A DNA stretch of 64,000 bases from Fodinibius saliphilus (GTDB lineage: Bacteria > Bacteroidota > Rhodothermia > Balneolales > Balneolaceae). The stretch is taken from positions 1,798,001-1,862,000 of the forward strand of contig NZ_VAWF01000001.1 in the NCBI RefSeq assembly GCF_005869845.1, given 5' to 3'. The notes beneath the pieces were generated by a model. It did not search any database. It was not told where the DNA came from and saw only the letters and a program-made list of their open reading frames with translations. Of this stretch, positions 7,872-17,044 are shown one piece after another (position 1 is the stretch's first letter; the number at the start of each line of letters is the position of its first letter). A program made the translations under genes and the position numbers.

Positions 7872-10800
7872 TTAAAAGCCAATATCGATGCTAAATCCGA
7901 ATGACCTTGCACCAGGTACTCCCGCCAGCTCCAAACCTTGGGAATTATTTCTGTTAATAGTTGCTTCTGGATCTACATTCGGTACTGAATTGTAGATGTA
8001 AAACAGATTTCGTCCTGTTGCAGAAAGTGTTGCAGTTCGAATTGGGAGTTTGGCAATCAATGATTGAGGCAGCTGGTAGCTTAATTGTAACTGCCGTAGC
8101 TTCACAAAGTTTGCATCATACACAAATTCCTCAGCTATATTTTGCTCGATATTGCCATAGTAAGCCGAAGGTAAAACAGCCGTATTGTTTTGACCTCCAT
8201 TAATATCTACTCCATCGGCAACGAAACAAGGGCTATAAGGGGTCCCTGCTTGATCACATCCAGCACGCCCTTCCAGGGTGTTCTTATGAAGTCCGGCACC
8301 GTAAGCATATGAGTTTGTTCCAGAGAATATTTGCCCGCCCCAATGAACACCTACTAAGGTATTCAAGCTCCAGGATTTATAAGAAACAGTATTGCTCCAG
8401 CCCAATGTCCAGTCAGGTGTACCTTTACCCAAGACAGCTTGCTCATCAGATTGAACCGGCAATCCGTTTTCATGAATAATATTACCGTCCGCATCTCGCT
8501 TATATTTATATCCTCTTATCGTTCCGTATTCCTCACCAACAGTTGCGGTAATAGTAGCGGTTTGGGTTCGGCTTTGTTCCATCAACAGGACTTCTTGTTC
8601 TCCCGCTAATTCTACTACTTCGCTTTTATTTTGAGCATAATTTAGACTGGTTTCCCAAAGAACATCCGTTGTATTAACCGGTATACCACTAAGTAATAAT
8701 TCAATACCACTATTATCTAACTGACCGGCATTAATCATTCGTTCACCAAAACCGCTAGTATTAGAAATAGTAGTTGATAAGATTTGATTTGTTGTTTGAC
8801 GATCATACCAGCTAGCATCAAGGCTCAGGCGATCATCAAAGAATCGCAGGTCAAACCCAAACTCCAGTTCTTTCGTTGAAGTAGGTTTTAATGTTGATAA
8901 TGGCACCACATCACCACCAACTGTAGCAGCAGATTGACTTTGATGGGTAAAGTTTAGGACAGCGTATGTAAGGTTTAACTGGTAGGCATCCGTATCACTT
9001 CCAACTTCGGCCCAAGATCCCCGCACTTTACCAAAGCTAAGCCAGGAAGGCATTGCAGAGGAAAATGCTTCAGAGAATACAAAACTTGTACTAATTGATG
9101 GATAAAAGAATGCATTTCCATCTTTAGGGAGTGTTGAAGACCAATCATTCCGTGCTGTTAAAGTAAGATATAGATAGTCGTTATAAGAGAAATCAAATGA
9201 ACCATAAACAGAGTTCACCTGCTTTTCAGAAAAGTCATAATTTGGTGTTACACTCGACATATTGGAGATAGTTCTAAATTTCGGAACTTTGAAGTCACTC
9301 CCTGAAACACCAACGGTTTCATTTTTCCTATAACTTATTGCTCCACCTGCAGTAGCTTTGACAGCGATATCAGAGGTTATCTGTCTATCAATTTTAACTA
9401 TTAAATCAGTAGTATTTTCCAGCACTCTGAATTCATTTTCTAACATATCGCCACCCATTCTATATGCAGTACCCCATGGGGTAAAACTCGTACGGCGCAG
9501 TGTATACCAATCTAACCCTGTTCTAGCTTGCAGAGAAGCCCAATCTGTCAAATCATAACTCAAGTCTACGTGCCCAATAATACGATCTTTGTTATCATCA
9601 GTATCGTACTGATTAACAACCCAATACGGATTATTTACATAGTCATTACTACTAAACGTCTGTTCGGTGCCATCTTCAGTCATGTAATTATTCTGAAGAG
9701 CATCTAAACCAATATTCGGCGGTAAGATAGCAACAGAGAAGTTTGCATTACCCGGACTATCAGAAAGCCAAGGCCTGTTGTTGGCAGTTTCATCAATATA
9801 GTTCGCTTTTACATCTGCTTTCAACTTTCCAACCGTCTGTGAACCACGTAACGTCAGTGATAACCGTTCTAAGCCTGAGTTAGGAACGATACTTTCTGAA
9901 TCAAAATAAGTAGTCGAAAAATAGTAAGTCGAGTTCTTGTCGCCGCCCGATAAAGACAAAGAGTTTTTACTGGAAACGCCGGTCTCATAAAATTGATTAA
10001 GCCTATCACCATGACTAACATACGGACGCTTCTGCCCGTCAAACTGGACTACAGAAGAACCATCTAAAGGGGCGCCCCAACTACTCAAACCGGTATTCCG
10101 TGCTTCAGTTTGATTTTGTGGCTTTTGCCCCTGGTTTCCTTGCCCATATTTACTTTGATAGTCAGCAAATCCAACCATAGCGTCATTCCAGGTAAAAGTA
10201 CTACTTACATTCAAAACAGGACCGCGTTCAAGCCCTTCACCAGACTTTGTTGTAATTACTATAACTCCATCACGAGCACGTGCACCATATAAAGCAGCGG
10301 CACCGGCTCCTTTTAAGACACTGATATTTTCAATATTCTCAGAGTTTATTGATGAGATACCATCTCCCCCATCGAAGCCACCCCACTTTCCGGCAGATCC
10401 AAAGTTTGTATTATCAATGGGTATACCATCAACAACATACAGCGGCTGGTTATTACCATTTAATGAAGAAGATCCACGAATAGTAACACGAGATGAAGAA
10501 CCTGGACCGCCCGAAGTCGGACTTACATTAACACCTGCTACCGTTCCCTGTAGTAGATTAGCCGTATTCGTTTCAGTTGCAGTAACTAAATCTTTTGACT
10601 CTACTTCTGAAACAGAATACCCCAACGATTTTGACTCTCTTTTAAGGCCGAGTGCTGTAACTACAACATCATCTAACGCTTCAGTCTGTGGTTCTAACGT
10701 TACTGATATTTGAGACCGACCATTGAGCTCAATAGTCTTCTTTCCAAAACCTACAAAGGAAAAACGTAATGAAGTATTTAAGTTCGATACATTAAGTGTA

Positions 10801-11042
10801 AACTCTCCATCGGCATCAGATGTTGTTCCTTGCTGAGTACCCACTTCTATAATATTTACTCCCGGAAGTGGACTTTGGTCATCAGCAGATAGAACTGTTC
10901 CCGAAACAGTACTGCTTTGTGCTATTGCGGGAACAGCACCTACCAGCAAGACGAACATGAAACAAATTACTGCCATGCCCCCCCTTACTAAGATGCTTTT
11001 CGCAAAGCAAGATGCAATTCGACTATCGTATTGATCTTTCAT
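7872..11042 (-). CDS. SusC/RagA-family TonB-dependent transporter
   Basis: A 1056-residue outer-membrane transporter that imports oligosaccharides using TonB energy. An N-terminal signal peptide ends near AIAQ (about residue 42), followed by a carboxypeptidase-D-regulatory-like domain (about 46-120), a TonB-box-like stretch DDVVVTALG (about 125-133), the plug with LQGTVAGVNV and the SusC signature PLYVVDGIPID (about 200-210), and a 22-strand barrel ending in the typical C-terminal Phe (GFSIDIGF). It heads the susC-susD-nagB run. A LacI-type operator sits 214 bases upstream of the start (11256-11269). The substrate is not readable from sequence; the operon points to GlcNAc-containing oligomers. 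Confidence 0.95.
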   Translation of the reverse strand: MKDQYDSRIASCFAKSILVRGGMAVICFMFVLLVGAVPAIAQSSTVSGTVLSADDQSPLPGVNIIEVGTQQGTTSDADGEFTLNVSNLNTSLRFSFVGFGKKTIELNGRSQISVTLEPQTEALDDVVVTALGLKRESKSLGYSVSEVESKDLVTATETNTANLLQGTVAGVNVSPTSGGPGSSSRVTIRGSSSLNGNNQPLYVVDGIPIDNTNFGSAGKWGGFDGGDGISSINSENIENISVLKGAGAAALYGARARDGVIVITTKSGEGLERGPVLNVSSTFTWNDAMVGFADYQSKYGQGNQGQKPQNQTEARNTGLSSWGAPLDGSSVVQFDGQKRPYVSHGDRLNQFYETGVSSKNSLSLSGGDKNSTYYFSTTYFDSESIVPNSGLERLSLTLRGSQTVGKLKADVKANYIDETANNRPWLSDSPGNANFSVAILPPNIGLDALQNNYMTEDGTEQTFSSNDYVNNPYWVVNQYDTDDNKDRIIGHVDLSYDLTDWASLQARTGLDWYTLRRTSFTPWGTAYRMGGDMLENEFRVLENTTDLIVKIDRQITSDIAVKATAGGAISYRKNETVGVSGSDFKVPKFRTISNMSSVTPNYDFSEKQVNSVYGSFDFSYNDYLYLTLTARNDWSSTLPKDGNAFFYPSISTSFVFSEAFSSAMPSWLSFGKVRGSWAEVGSDTDAYQLNLTYAVLNFTHQSQSAATVGGDVVPLSTLKPTSTKELEFGFDLRFFDDRLSLDASWYDRQTTNQILSTTISNTSGFGERMINAGQLDNSGIELLLSGIPVNTTDVLWETSLNYAQNKSEVVELAGEQEVLLMEQSRTQTATITATVGEEYGTIRGYKYKRDADGNIIHENGLPVQSDEQAVLGKGTPDWTLGWSNTVSYKSWSLNTLVGVHWGGQIFSGTNSYAYGAGLHKNTLEGRAGCDQAGTPYSPCFVADGVDINGGQNNTAVLPSAYYGNIEQNIAEEFVYDANFVKLRQLQLSYQLPQSLIAKLPIRTATLSATGRNLFYIYNSVPNVDPEATINRNNSQGLELAGVPGARSFGFSIDIGF

Positions 11043-11405
11043 AATTTTATCTTTTTAGTGTTAGATTGATTTTATAAGAAGACGTATCGAACTGAGTATC
11101 CGCGTCTAATACTATCCCCTATTTTTTTGTATGAATGATATCCTTCTCTGATTTACATGTGCCAATCTCTAATACATCAGATGCATAATCACATCGATGT
11201 TATACAATTCTAAAAAAACTAGGGTTCTGTCATATAGCAAGAATCCCCATTACTTTGGAACCGCTTCCACAACCGAAATGCATCTTTACGGTCTTTAAAT
11301 ACACTTTTAACAGATATACCTTTCCCATTGATGTTATACAGAAAAGTGAATCAGTTTCTTTTTTTTAAAGAATGTCCTTTTAACGTTTCATCTCAATGCT
11401 TTCTT
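11043..11405. other. Intergenic control region of susC
   Basis: This 363-base AT-rich region separates the end of the GHL10-like gene from the susC start. Its only clear element is the operator at 11256-11269; I could not pin a -33/-7 promoter with confidence. Confidence 0.6.
11256..11269. promoter_or_regulatory. LacI-type operator upstream of susC
   Basis: TGGAACCGCTTCCA pairs at six of seven positions around a central CG. It is the closest relative of the site in front of the lacI-family gene (2893) and of the perfect copy at 14740. Confidence 0.7.
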
Positions 11406-12512
11406 TTATGATCCCTTTTGGATAACACGTCGCAGGTTTTTCCAATGCTTTCCCTTCATTGCTGTATCAGTAAATAGTGATATACCATCGGCACCAGCAT
11501 CCATGGCATATTCGAAAGCTTGGGCCAACTCCTTTTCATCCATTGCAGGTACAAACAAACCACTATATAAAGCCGTTGTTTTAGGAAGTTCATTTCGAGC
11601 TTCCTTTACTGCTTCAGCAATCCATGAGAGGCCCTTATCGTAAAAGTTGTGATACATCATTGGTAAAACAGCATCGAGATCCCAGTCGGGCCAGTTCTGG
11701 CGGACTAAGGTACGTGCAATATCAGGGGTAGGAAATACGGCGGCAGTAAGCAATCGATTTTGTTCATGCACATCAAGAGCGATCTTATTCACCAAAGTAG
11801 TAACCTGGTTATACCGATAAAGCTTCCACTCCCGACTTTGAGCAGGATCTTTCAACTCCAGTGGATCTGTCCCATACTGTTCTTTAAATCGCTGTCGACA
11901 TACCGAACAGTAGCAGTAATCGTACTGGGAGTACTCTTTATCCTGTACAATATCATACTTGGGTTGTAAACTTATAGGTAAGATTACATCCGGATAACGA
12001 ATATAATCCAGGTGGATACTTTTAATTTCTGTATATGCCAACAGCTCAGACACTTCTTCGCGGAGATATTCATGTACAGGCTTACGCGACGGGCAAAACC
12101 ATTTATAGTAGTCTACATAGGCCGGATCTGATAATGAAGATTGCCCCTTCCGATTTACCATAAACCACTCGGGATGCTTTTGTTGAGCCTCCGTATCACT
12201 ACCGCGCTGTAGACTCACCAACCAGGCATGTACCTCGATCCCAACCTTCTCGGCAGCCGGAATAATGGTATCAAAATTTTTCTGCGGTAATATAGCATCG
12301 AAACCAGCCTTTTTTAATTTCTCCAAGCGGTATTTCCAATCATCAACCGACCCCTCTGTTTCTGTTATCCATGCCCAATTCTTTGACAGCTTATGATTTC
12401 GCAATCTAACTTTCTGACCACCAAATGCTTTTGATAGGTTAAAGCCACTGGCGACTCCTGCTAATGTAGAACTTGTATACTTCAAAAATGTCTTTCTATC
12501 CATAAATAACAC
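11406..12512 (-). CDS. GHL10/DUF187-like putative glycoside hydrolase
   Basis: A 368-residue TIM-barrel-type protein of the glycosyl-hydrolase-like 10 (YngK/DUF187) group. The N-terminus (MDRKTFLKYTSSTLAG) looks like an export signal of the family 'RKTFLK' Tat-like type, with Met4 (12503) the more natural start than Met1. HLDYIRYPD (167-175) is the family's barrel motif and GVEVHAW-like GIEVHAWLVS (91-100) another. A YCYCSVCRQRF cluster with Cys200, Cys202 and Cys205 may bind metal or be disulphide-linked. It is the last gene of the ROK kinase-CBM9-hydrolase run, 12 bases after the CBM9-like gene. It probably trims an amino-sugar glycan outside the cytoplasm; the exact bond is unknown. Confidence 0.8.
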   Translation of the reverse strand: MLFMDRKTFLKYTSSTLAGVASGFNLSKAFGGQKVRLRNHKLSKNWAWITETEGSVDDWKYRLEKLKKAGFDAILPQKNFDTIIPAAEKVGIEVHAWLVSLQRGSDTEAQQKHPEWFMVNRKGQSSLSDPAYVDYYKWFCPSRKPVHEYLREEVSELLAYTEIKSIHLDYIRYPDVILPISLQPKYDIVQDKEYSQYDYCYCSVCRQRFKEQYGTDPLELKDPAQSREWKLYRYNQVTTLVNKIALDVHEQNRLLTAAVFPTPDIARTLVRQNWPDWDLDAVLPMMYHNFYDKGLSWIAEAVKEARNELPKTTALYSGLFVPAMDEKELAQAFEYAMDAGADGISLFTDTAMKGKHWKNLRRVIQKGS

Positions 12513-12524
12513 TTCTTTTTACTG

Positions 12525-13679
12525 TTATAGTGCAGTGCTCCAAACCCTGCCATTCTCACGAATATACCAACGTTTCCCACTTTCCGGCTCTTTGATCTGT
12601 ATTTCAAAGGTGTGTATACTACTATTGATAGCCACAATCGAGAAGTCTGGAAACTGCTTCGTCAAACCAAGCTCATCTGCTATGAATTGACTTTTCAGGT
12701 GTTGCGGATCTGAAGTAAAAGAACCTTTATTTTTTTTATAACGATATTGCTGATAATACAATCTTCGCAAATACCACTTAATATTTTCTTCTTTATCCAA
12801 ACTGGAAGAATCTCCAACTTCTTTAGCAAACTGTATATAGCCCCACATCTCGGGATAATGCATATTTACAACCCCCTGCGGTGACCAAACCCAGTTATCC
12901 TCAGATAAAGGTTCGTTTGTATCAGGATCTGTCACCTTTCGATACGCCCCTTCTTCGGATTCAAGCTTCCACTCTACACGCGAAAAATTAATTCTCCACT
13001 GATCTCCAACAGATGGACGGTTTCCATCTTTAGAGGCTTCTTCCAGGTCTTTCCAGGGGATTGCAAGCTCTACTGTCCATCCCGAATCGATATCAGCAGG
13101 ATTGTTTAGCGTGCCCTGAATATCAATACCTATTTTTAGATCTCTCATATCCCAAGAATCTATAGCTTTCCCTCCTGTACGATAAGGCTCCGTAAGCATC
13201 AGGTCCCAAAAGGTACCCAAGGCATTCACTTCCAGCTCATAATACTGGTGGGTGTCTCCATCAGGATCTACAAACACCTCAAAATTATTATCATGAAATA
13301 TGACGGCATCTCTTTCTTTGAGTCTTGCCCAAACATGAGGTTCTTCCAGCTGAGCAGCTATATACAAATAGGTATCATCCCATAACATTTTAACGGTTGT
13401 ACGATATCTCGGCTTTGATGCACTCTCCCCTTCAATATCCAAAAACGGGTCGGTCCATATTGTCCGTTGCCACCCGTTCTCATTCAGGCTACCATCGATT
13501 GTCAACGGATTAGAAACCTTGGGCGCAACATATGTTTTGGGATTAAATTTGATAGCAGGAGCTTCATTTTGCGCTTTCCCGATCTCAACAAAGAGAAATA
13601 ACAAGATCACAAAAGCTACTATTGAGTCGCTTTTCAGTATAACATTCATTTTCTTGGTTGCTGGAATATTAACTTTCAT
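12525..13679 (-). CDS. CBM9-like carbohydrate-binding secreted protein
   Basis: A 384-residue exported protein: hydrophobic signal at about 18-35 ending near GKAQ, then a family-9 carbohydrate-binding-like (DOMON-like) beta sandwich from about 50 to 280, recognisable by TIDGSLNENGWQRT, WDDTYLYIAAQLEEPHVWA and NNFEVFVDPDGD, with the aromatic residues expected in a sugar site. The C-terminal 100 residues are a separate mixed region of unknown role. Its ATG overlaps the kinase stop as ATGA (13676-13679), so it is translationally coupled to the ROK gene. The family is common in polysaccharide loci and may act as a periplasmic or surface sugar-binding accessory. No catalytic motif is visible. Confidence 0.85.
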   Translation of the reverse strand: MKVNIPATKKMNVILKSDSIVAFVILLFLFVEIGKAQNEAPAIKFNPKTYVAPKVSNPLTIDGSLNENGWQRTIWTDPFLDIEGESASKPRYRTTVKMLWDDTYLYIAAQLEEPHVWARLKERDAVIFHDNNFEVFVDPDGDTHQYYELEVNALGTFWDLMLTEPYRTGGKAIDSWDMRDLKIGIDIQGTLNNPADIDSGWTVELAIPWKDLEEASKDGNRPSVGDQWRINFSRVEWKLESEEGAYRKVTDPDTNEPLSEDNWVWSPQGVVNMHYPEMWGYIQFAKEVGDSSSLDKEENIKWYLRRLYYQQYRYKKNKGSFTSDPQHLKSQFIADELGLTKQFPDFSIVAINSSIHTFEIQIKEPESGKRWYIRENGRVWSTAL

Positions 13680-14653
13680 GCATGATGAGTTTTTTTCTTT
13701 TTAATTTCTTGCCAGATTGAAGCAGCGGCACCTAAAATTGCAGCGTTCTTTTCAGTAAGGCTGGAAGGCAGGATATCTACTTCATTTTTAAATATCTCCA
13801 ACAGATGTTCTTCCATGTTTTCTTTTGCCGGTTCTAAGATAAGATCTCCTGCTTTTGCTAATCCCCCGGATACCACTATCGCTTCGGGATTCATACAAGC
13901 TACAATATCTGCTAGTTTCAATCCTAAAATTCTACCGGTATACTCAAAAGCCTCTAGTGCAACTACATCATCACAGCGTGCTGCTTCCGTAATCTTCCTT
14001 GCATCCATTTCTGCTGACGTAATATTTCGGAGTGTGCTTTTGTTTCCCTTTTCTGATAGTATTTTCTGTACCGTTCTTACTAAACCCGGAGCAGATACAT
14101 AGGTTTCCAAACAGCCCTGACGCCCACATGAACAAGTGCGTCCATCATAATATACAGTAGTGTGCCCAATCTCTCCGGCATGACCTCTCTTCCCCATTAC
14201 AAGCTTTCCATTGGCAACAATACCGCATCCCAGCCCAGTGCCCAATGTAATTGAAACAAAGTTTTCCATTCCACGTGCGGCACCATATAGCAGCTCTCCC
14301 ACTGCCGATGCATTCGCGTCATTGACTAAAAAAGCAGGCAAATTGGTATACTCTTCTAACACACTGACAACAGGAACATTGTCATTCCAATCTAAATTTG
14401 AAGCACTCTCTATAGTGCCCAGGCAAGAATTGCCTGTAGGAGCGCCAATACCAATTCCTTTTAAGTTTAATTCGACATCAAGTGATGATTTTAATTGAAT
14501 CACTTGATCGAATAAGTGCTTAAAAAAATGTTGATATGTTACTGATGAATTGGTCGGAATAGCATTATAAGCCAAAAGCCCCCCTTCTTCAGATACCAAT
14601 CCGAATTTTGTCCATGTTCCGCCCAAGTCTACGCCGACCACACCATCTTGCAT
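13676..14653 (-). CDS. ROK-family sugar kinase (GlcNAc/glucose kinase type)
   Basis: A 325-residue cytoplasmic kinase. The phosphate-binding motif DLGGTWTKFGLV lies at residues 8-19, and GHTTVYYDGRTCSCGRQGC (about 157-175) carries the ROK zinc ligands His and CxCGxxGC. NDANASAVGE and GTGLGCGIV complete the sugar and ATP sites. In this locus the likely substrate is GlcNAc or glucosamine, feeding the NagB-PIG-L enzyme; the family also includes glucokinases, so specificity is inferred. It is the first gene of the kinase-CBM9-hydrolase operon and has a perfect LacI-type palindrome 87 bases before its start (14740-14753). Confidence 0.9.
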   Translation of the reverse strand: MQDGVVGVDLGGTWTKFGLVSEEGGLLAYNAIPTNSSVTYQHFFKHLFDQVIQLKSSLDVELNLKGIGIGAPTGNSCLGTIESASNLDWNDNVPVVSVLEEYTNLPAFLVNDANASAVGELLYGAARGMENFVSITLGTGLGCGIVANGKLVMGKRGHAGEIGHTTVYYDGRTCSCGRQGCLETYVSAPGLVRTVQKILSEKGNKSTLRNITSAEMDARKITEAARCDDVVALEAFEYTGRILGLKLADIVACMNPEAIVVSGGLAKAGDLILEPAKENMEEHLLEIFKNEVDILPSSLTEKNAAILGAAASIWQEIKKKKTHHA

Positions 14654-14739
14654 TATAGCTTCTGTTTTACCTTAGTGTTAAAAAAAATTAACCCATATAT
14701 GTTACTATTTTCGATAATACTCTTCTAGAGTAAACCCAC

Positions 14740-14753
14740 TGGAAACGTTTCCA
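14740..14753. promoter_or_regulatory. Perfect LacI-type operator before the ROK kinase operon
   Basis: TGGAAACGTTTCCA is a perfect 14-bp palindrome with central CG, 87 bases upstream of the kinase ATG. It is the best of four related sites and defines the consensus. Confidence 0.75.
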
Positions 14754-14857
14754 AACTTCATATTTCATACTCTTTGGTTCTAATAAACCACCTAATGTGG
14801 TACAATACCTATCTCCAAATACTTTTAAGAAAGCCTGTACACTACCTCTAGTCAGTA

Positions 14858-16678
14858 TTATTCCTCAAATAACTCTTCGTCTTCCGGTCTTATTTGTATG
14901 AGTTTTCTCCATGATTTAAATAAATAAACACTTGCTGCTATCGAAACAATGGTAATAACACTGGCCAATGTCCAACGTCCGTATATCCAATACCCTGTAG
15001 CAAAGAGGGTTCCATAGATTGCAACAGATCCTAATGCCATGCATAAGATTCCTTGGGGCACCCGCCATGCTTCATCCTGAAGTGGTTCCAAATTGTTTTC
15101 CTCAGCTTCGGCTTCTTCAATAACTTTTTGCCAACCAGGTCCACCAGGTCGTGCAACCTCACAAAAATTAACCAACGTTTCTTTGTCCGTTGGCCGGGTA
15201 TATAACGTAACCAACACCCAACCGATCGTTGTAATAATCACACCTGCAATAAGCTCTTGCCAAGACGTTAAATCAGGCAACCCTGTATGAGTATGAGCAA
15301 ACTGAAAATACATAGCTACTAGAAAAGAGATCACCATCGCGGCAACCTCACTGGCCGCATTTATACGCCACCAAAACCAGCGTAGAATAAAGAGTAAGCC
15401 GGTTCCGGCCCCGATCTGCAAGATAATCTGAAAACTGTCCAGAGCATTACGCAGGAATAATGCCAATGACCCGGCAACAATCATAAGTACCGCTGTAGAA
15501 ATTCGTCCTACCCTAACTAATTCTTTTTCTGAGCTTTCCGGACGGACAAATCGTTTATAAAAATCGTTCACCAAATATGAGGACCCCCAATTGAGGTGAG
15601 TAGAAATTGTGGACATATAAGCTGCTGTTAGCGACGCAACCACAATCCCCAGCCATCCTGTAGGAATAAAAGTAAGCATTGCCGGATAGCCCATATCATT
15701 ATCGGCAACAGAAGCAGCATCTGGAAAGGCTTCTTTCATAGATGCAATATCAGGAAACACAATAATAGAACACAAACCTACAATAATCCATGGCCATGGG
15801 CGAAGCGCATAGTGTGCGGCGTTAAAGAAGAAAACAGCAGCAATCGAGTTATTTTCATCTTTGGCAGCAAACATTCGCTGAGCAATATATCCACCGCCAC
15901 CTGGCTCAGCTCCCGGGTAGTAAACGCTCCACCATTGAATAGCCAATGGGATAATAAAAATACCTATGGCCTGGGATGGATCTGAAAAATCAGGTAAAAT
16001 ATTAAGCTGGGTGATTACTTCTTTATGATTGAGCAATCCTTCAAGCCCCCCTACTTCGGGATGATCCAGCGCAACATAAGCAGCAATAAGACTACCCCCT
16101 ATTGCTAAAAAGAACTGAAAAAAATCGGTGAGTAACACTCCCTTCAACCCTCCAAGCGAACTGTAAATAACTGTAACAACCCCGGTAATTACCACTGTTT
16201 GCACAGGGGTAAGCCCCATCAGTACACCGCTAATCTTAATTGCTGCAAGTGATACGGTTGCCATCACCACAACATTAAAAAAGAATCCTAAATAGATCGA
16301 CCGGAACCCACGCAAGAAAGCCGCCATTTTACCACTATATCGCAGCTCATAGAACTCCACATCGGTAAGTACTCCCGACCGTTTCCACAAGTTTGCATAT
16401 ACAAAAACTGTAAGCATGCCTGTAAGCAAAAAAGCCCACCACACCCAGTTTCCTGATACGCCATCGGTTCTAACAATATTAGATACCAAATTAGGAGTGT
16501 CCGTAGAAAAAGTGGTGGCTACCATTGAGATCCCCAATAACCACCATGGCATATTTTTACCTGCAGCAAAAAACTGGGTGGAATTTTTGCCGGCCTGCCG
16601 GGCCACCCAAAGGCCGATGCATAGTGAAAAAAGTAAATAGGCACAAATAATGGCCCAATCTATAGGGGCTAATAGCAT
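14858..16678 (-). CDS. Sodium:solute symporter family (SSS) sugar transporter
   Basis: A 606-residue inner-membrane protein with about 13-14 predicted membrane segments, starting with a first helix at about 8-25 (WAIICAYLLFSLCIGLWVA) and containing the SSS motifs GGGYIAQRM, the long GLTPVQTVVITGVVTVIYS helix and STHLNWGSSYLVNDFY. It should import a monosaccharide or small oligomer with Na+. Its length fits the SGLT-like group found in Bacteroidota sugar loci. It is divergent from the GH20 gene, sharing the region with operator 16882-16895. An amino-sugar substrate is suggested by neighbours only. Confidence 0.9.
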   Translation of the reverse strand: MLLAPIDWAIICAYLLFSLCIGLWVARQAGKNSTQFFAAGKNMPWWLLGISMVATTFSTDTPNLVSNIVRTDGVSGNWVWWAFLLTGMLTVFVYANLWKRSGVLTDVEFYELRYSGKMAAFLRGFRSIYLGFFFNVVVMATVSLAAIKISGVLMGLTPVQTVVITGVVTVIYSSLGGLKGVLLTDFFQFFLAIGGSLIAAYVALDHPEVGGLEGLLNHKEVITQLNILPDFSDPSQAIGIFIIPLAIQWWSVYYPGAEPGGGGYIAQRMFAAKDENNSIAAVFFFNAAHYALRPWPWIIVGLCSIIVFPDIASMKEAFPDAASVADNDMGYPAMLTFIPTGWLGIVVASLTAAYMSTISTHLNWGSSYLVNDFYKRFVRPESSEKELVRVGRISTAVLMIVAGSLALFLRNALDSFQIILQIGAGTGLLFILRWFWWRINAASEVAAMVISFLVAMYFQFAHTHTGLPDLTSWQELIAGVIITTIGWVLVTLYTRPTDKETLVNFCEVARPGGPGWQKVIEEAEAEENNLEPLQDEAWRVPQGILCMALGSVAIYGTLFATGYWIYGRWTLASVITIVSIAASVYLFKSWRKLIQIRPEDEELFEE

Positions 16679-17044
16679 AAATGTAGACTCTAATTAAAAA
16701 GATCGTTTAATATGGCTGATACAATAATAATCTCCAAGGATAGCATGCTAATGTTTTGGTTGTAACTATCACCTAGCAATGGAAACCAACCTTCTTTCAA
16801 AGTTCATTCGCAGCCCTATTTTTATAAATAAGAGACAAAATATCTACTTCTAACTACCATTTATTTCCATTTCACAACCTTTGGGAGCGGTTCCAATATT
16901 TCGTCCACATACCGATATCTCATACAAAATAGGTTAAAATCCTGCCCAAAAGCTCGCCCATATACCTTCAAGTACATTTTTTTAGGGCTTCCGCAAACAA
17001 GCTCCCAAGCTTTTTTATCACAGGGCATTTTTTATTAATGTACG
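16679..17044. other. Divergent control region, symporter / GH20
   Basis: A 366-base AT-rich region between divergent starts. It contains the operator at 16882-16895 and an unpaired half-site (TGGAAACC at about 16790). No gene seen. Confidence 0.6.
16882..16895. promoter_or_regulatory. LacI-type operator between symporter and GH20 genes
   Basis: TGGGAGCGGTTCCA pairs at five of seven positions around a central CG. It could control both divergent genes (149 bases to GH20 ATG, 203 to the symporter ATG). Confidence 0.6.

Noticed and set aside
16785-16800. Extra LacI half-site TGGAAACC near 16790
   Set aside because: Second half is not present (AACCTT), so it is not a palindrome like the other four.
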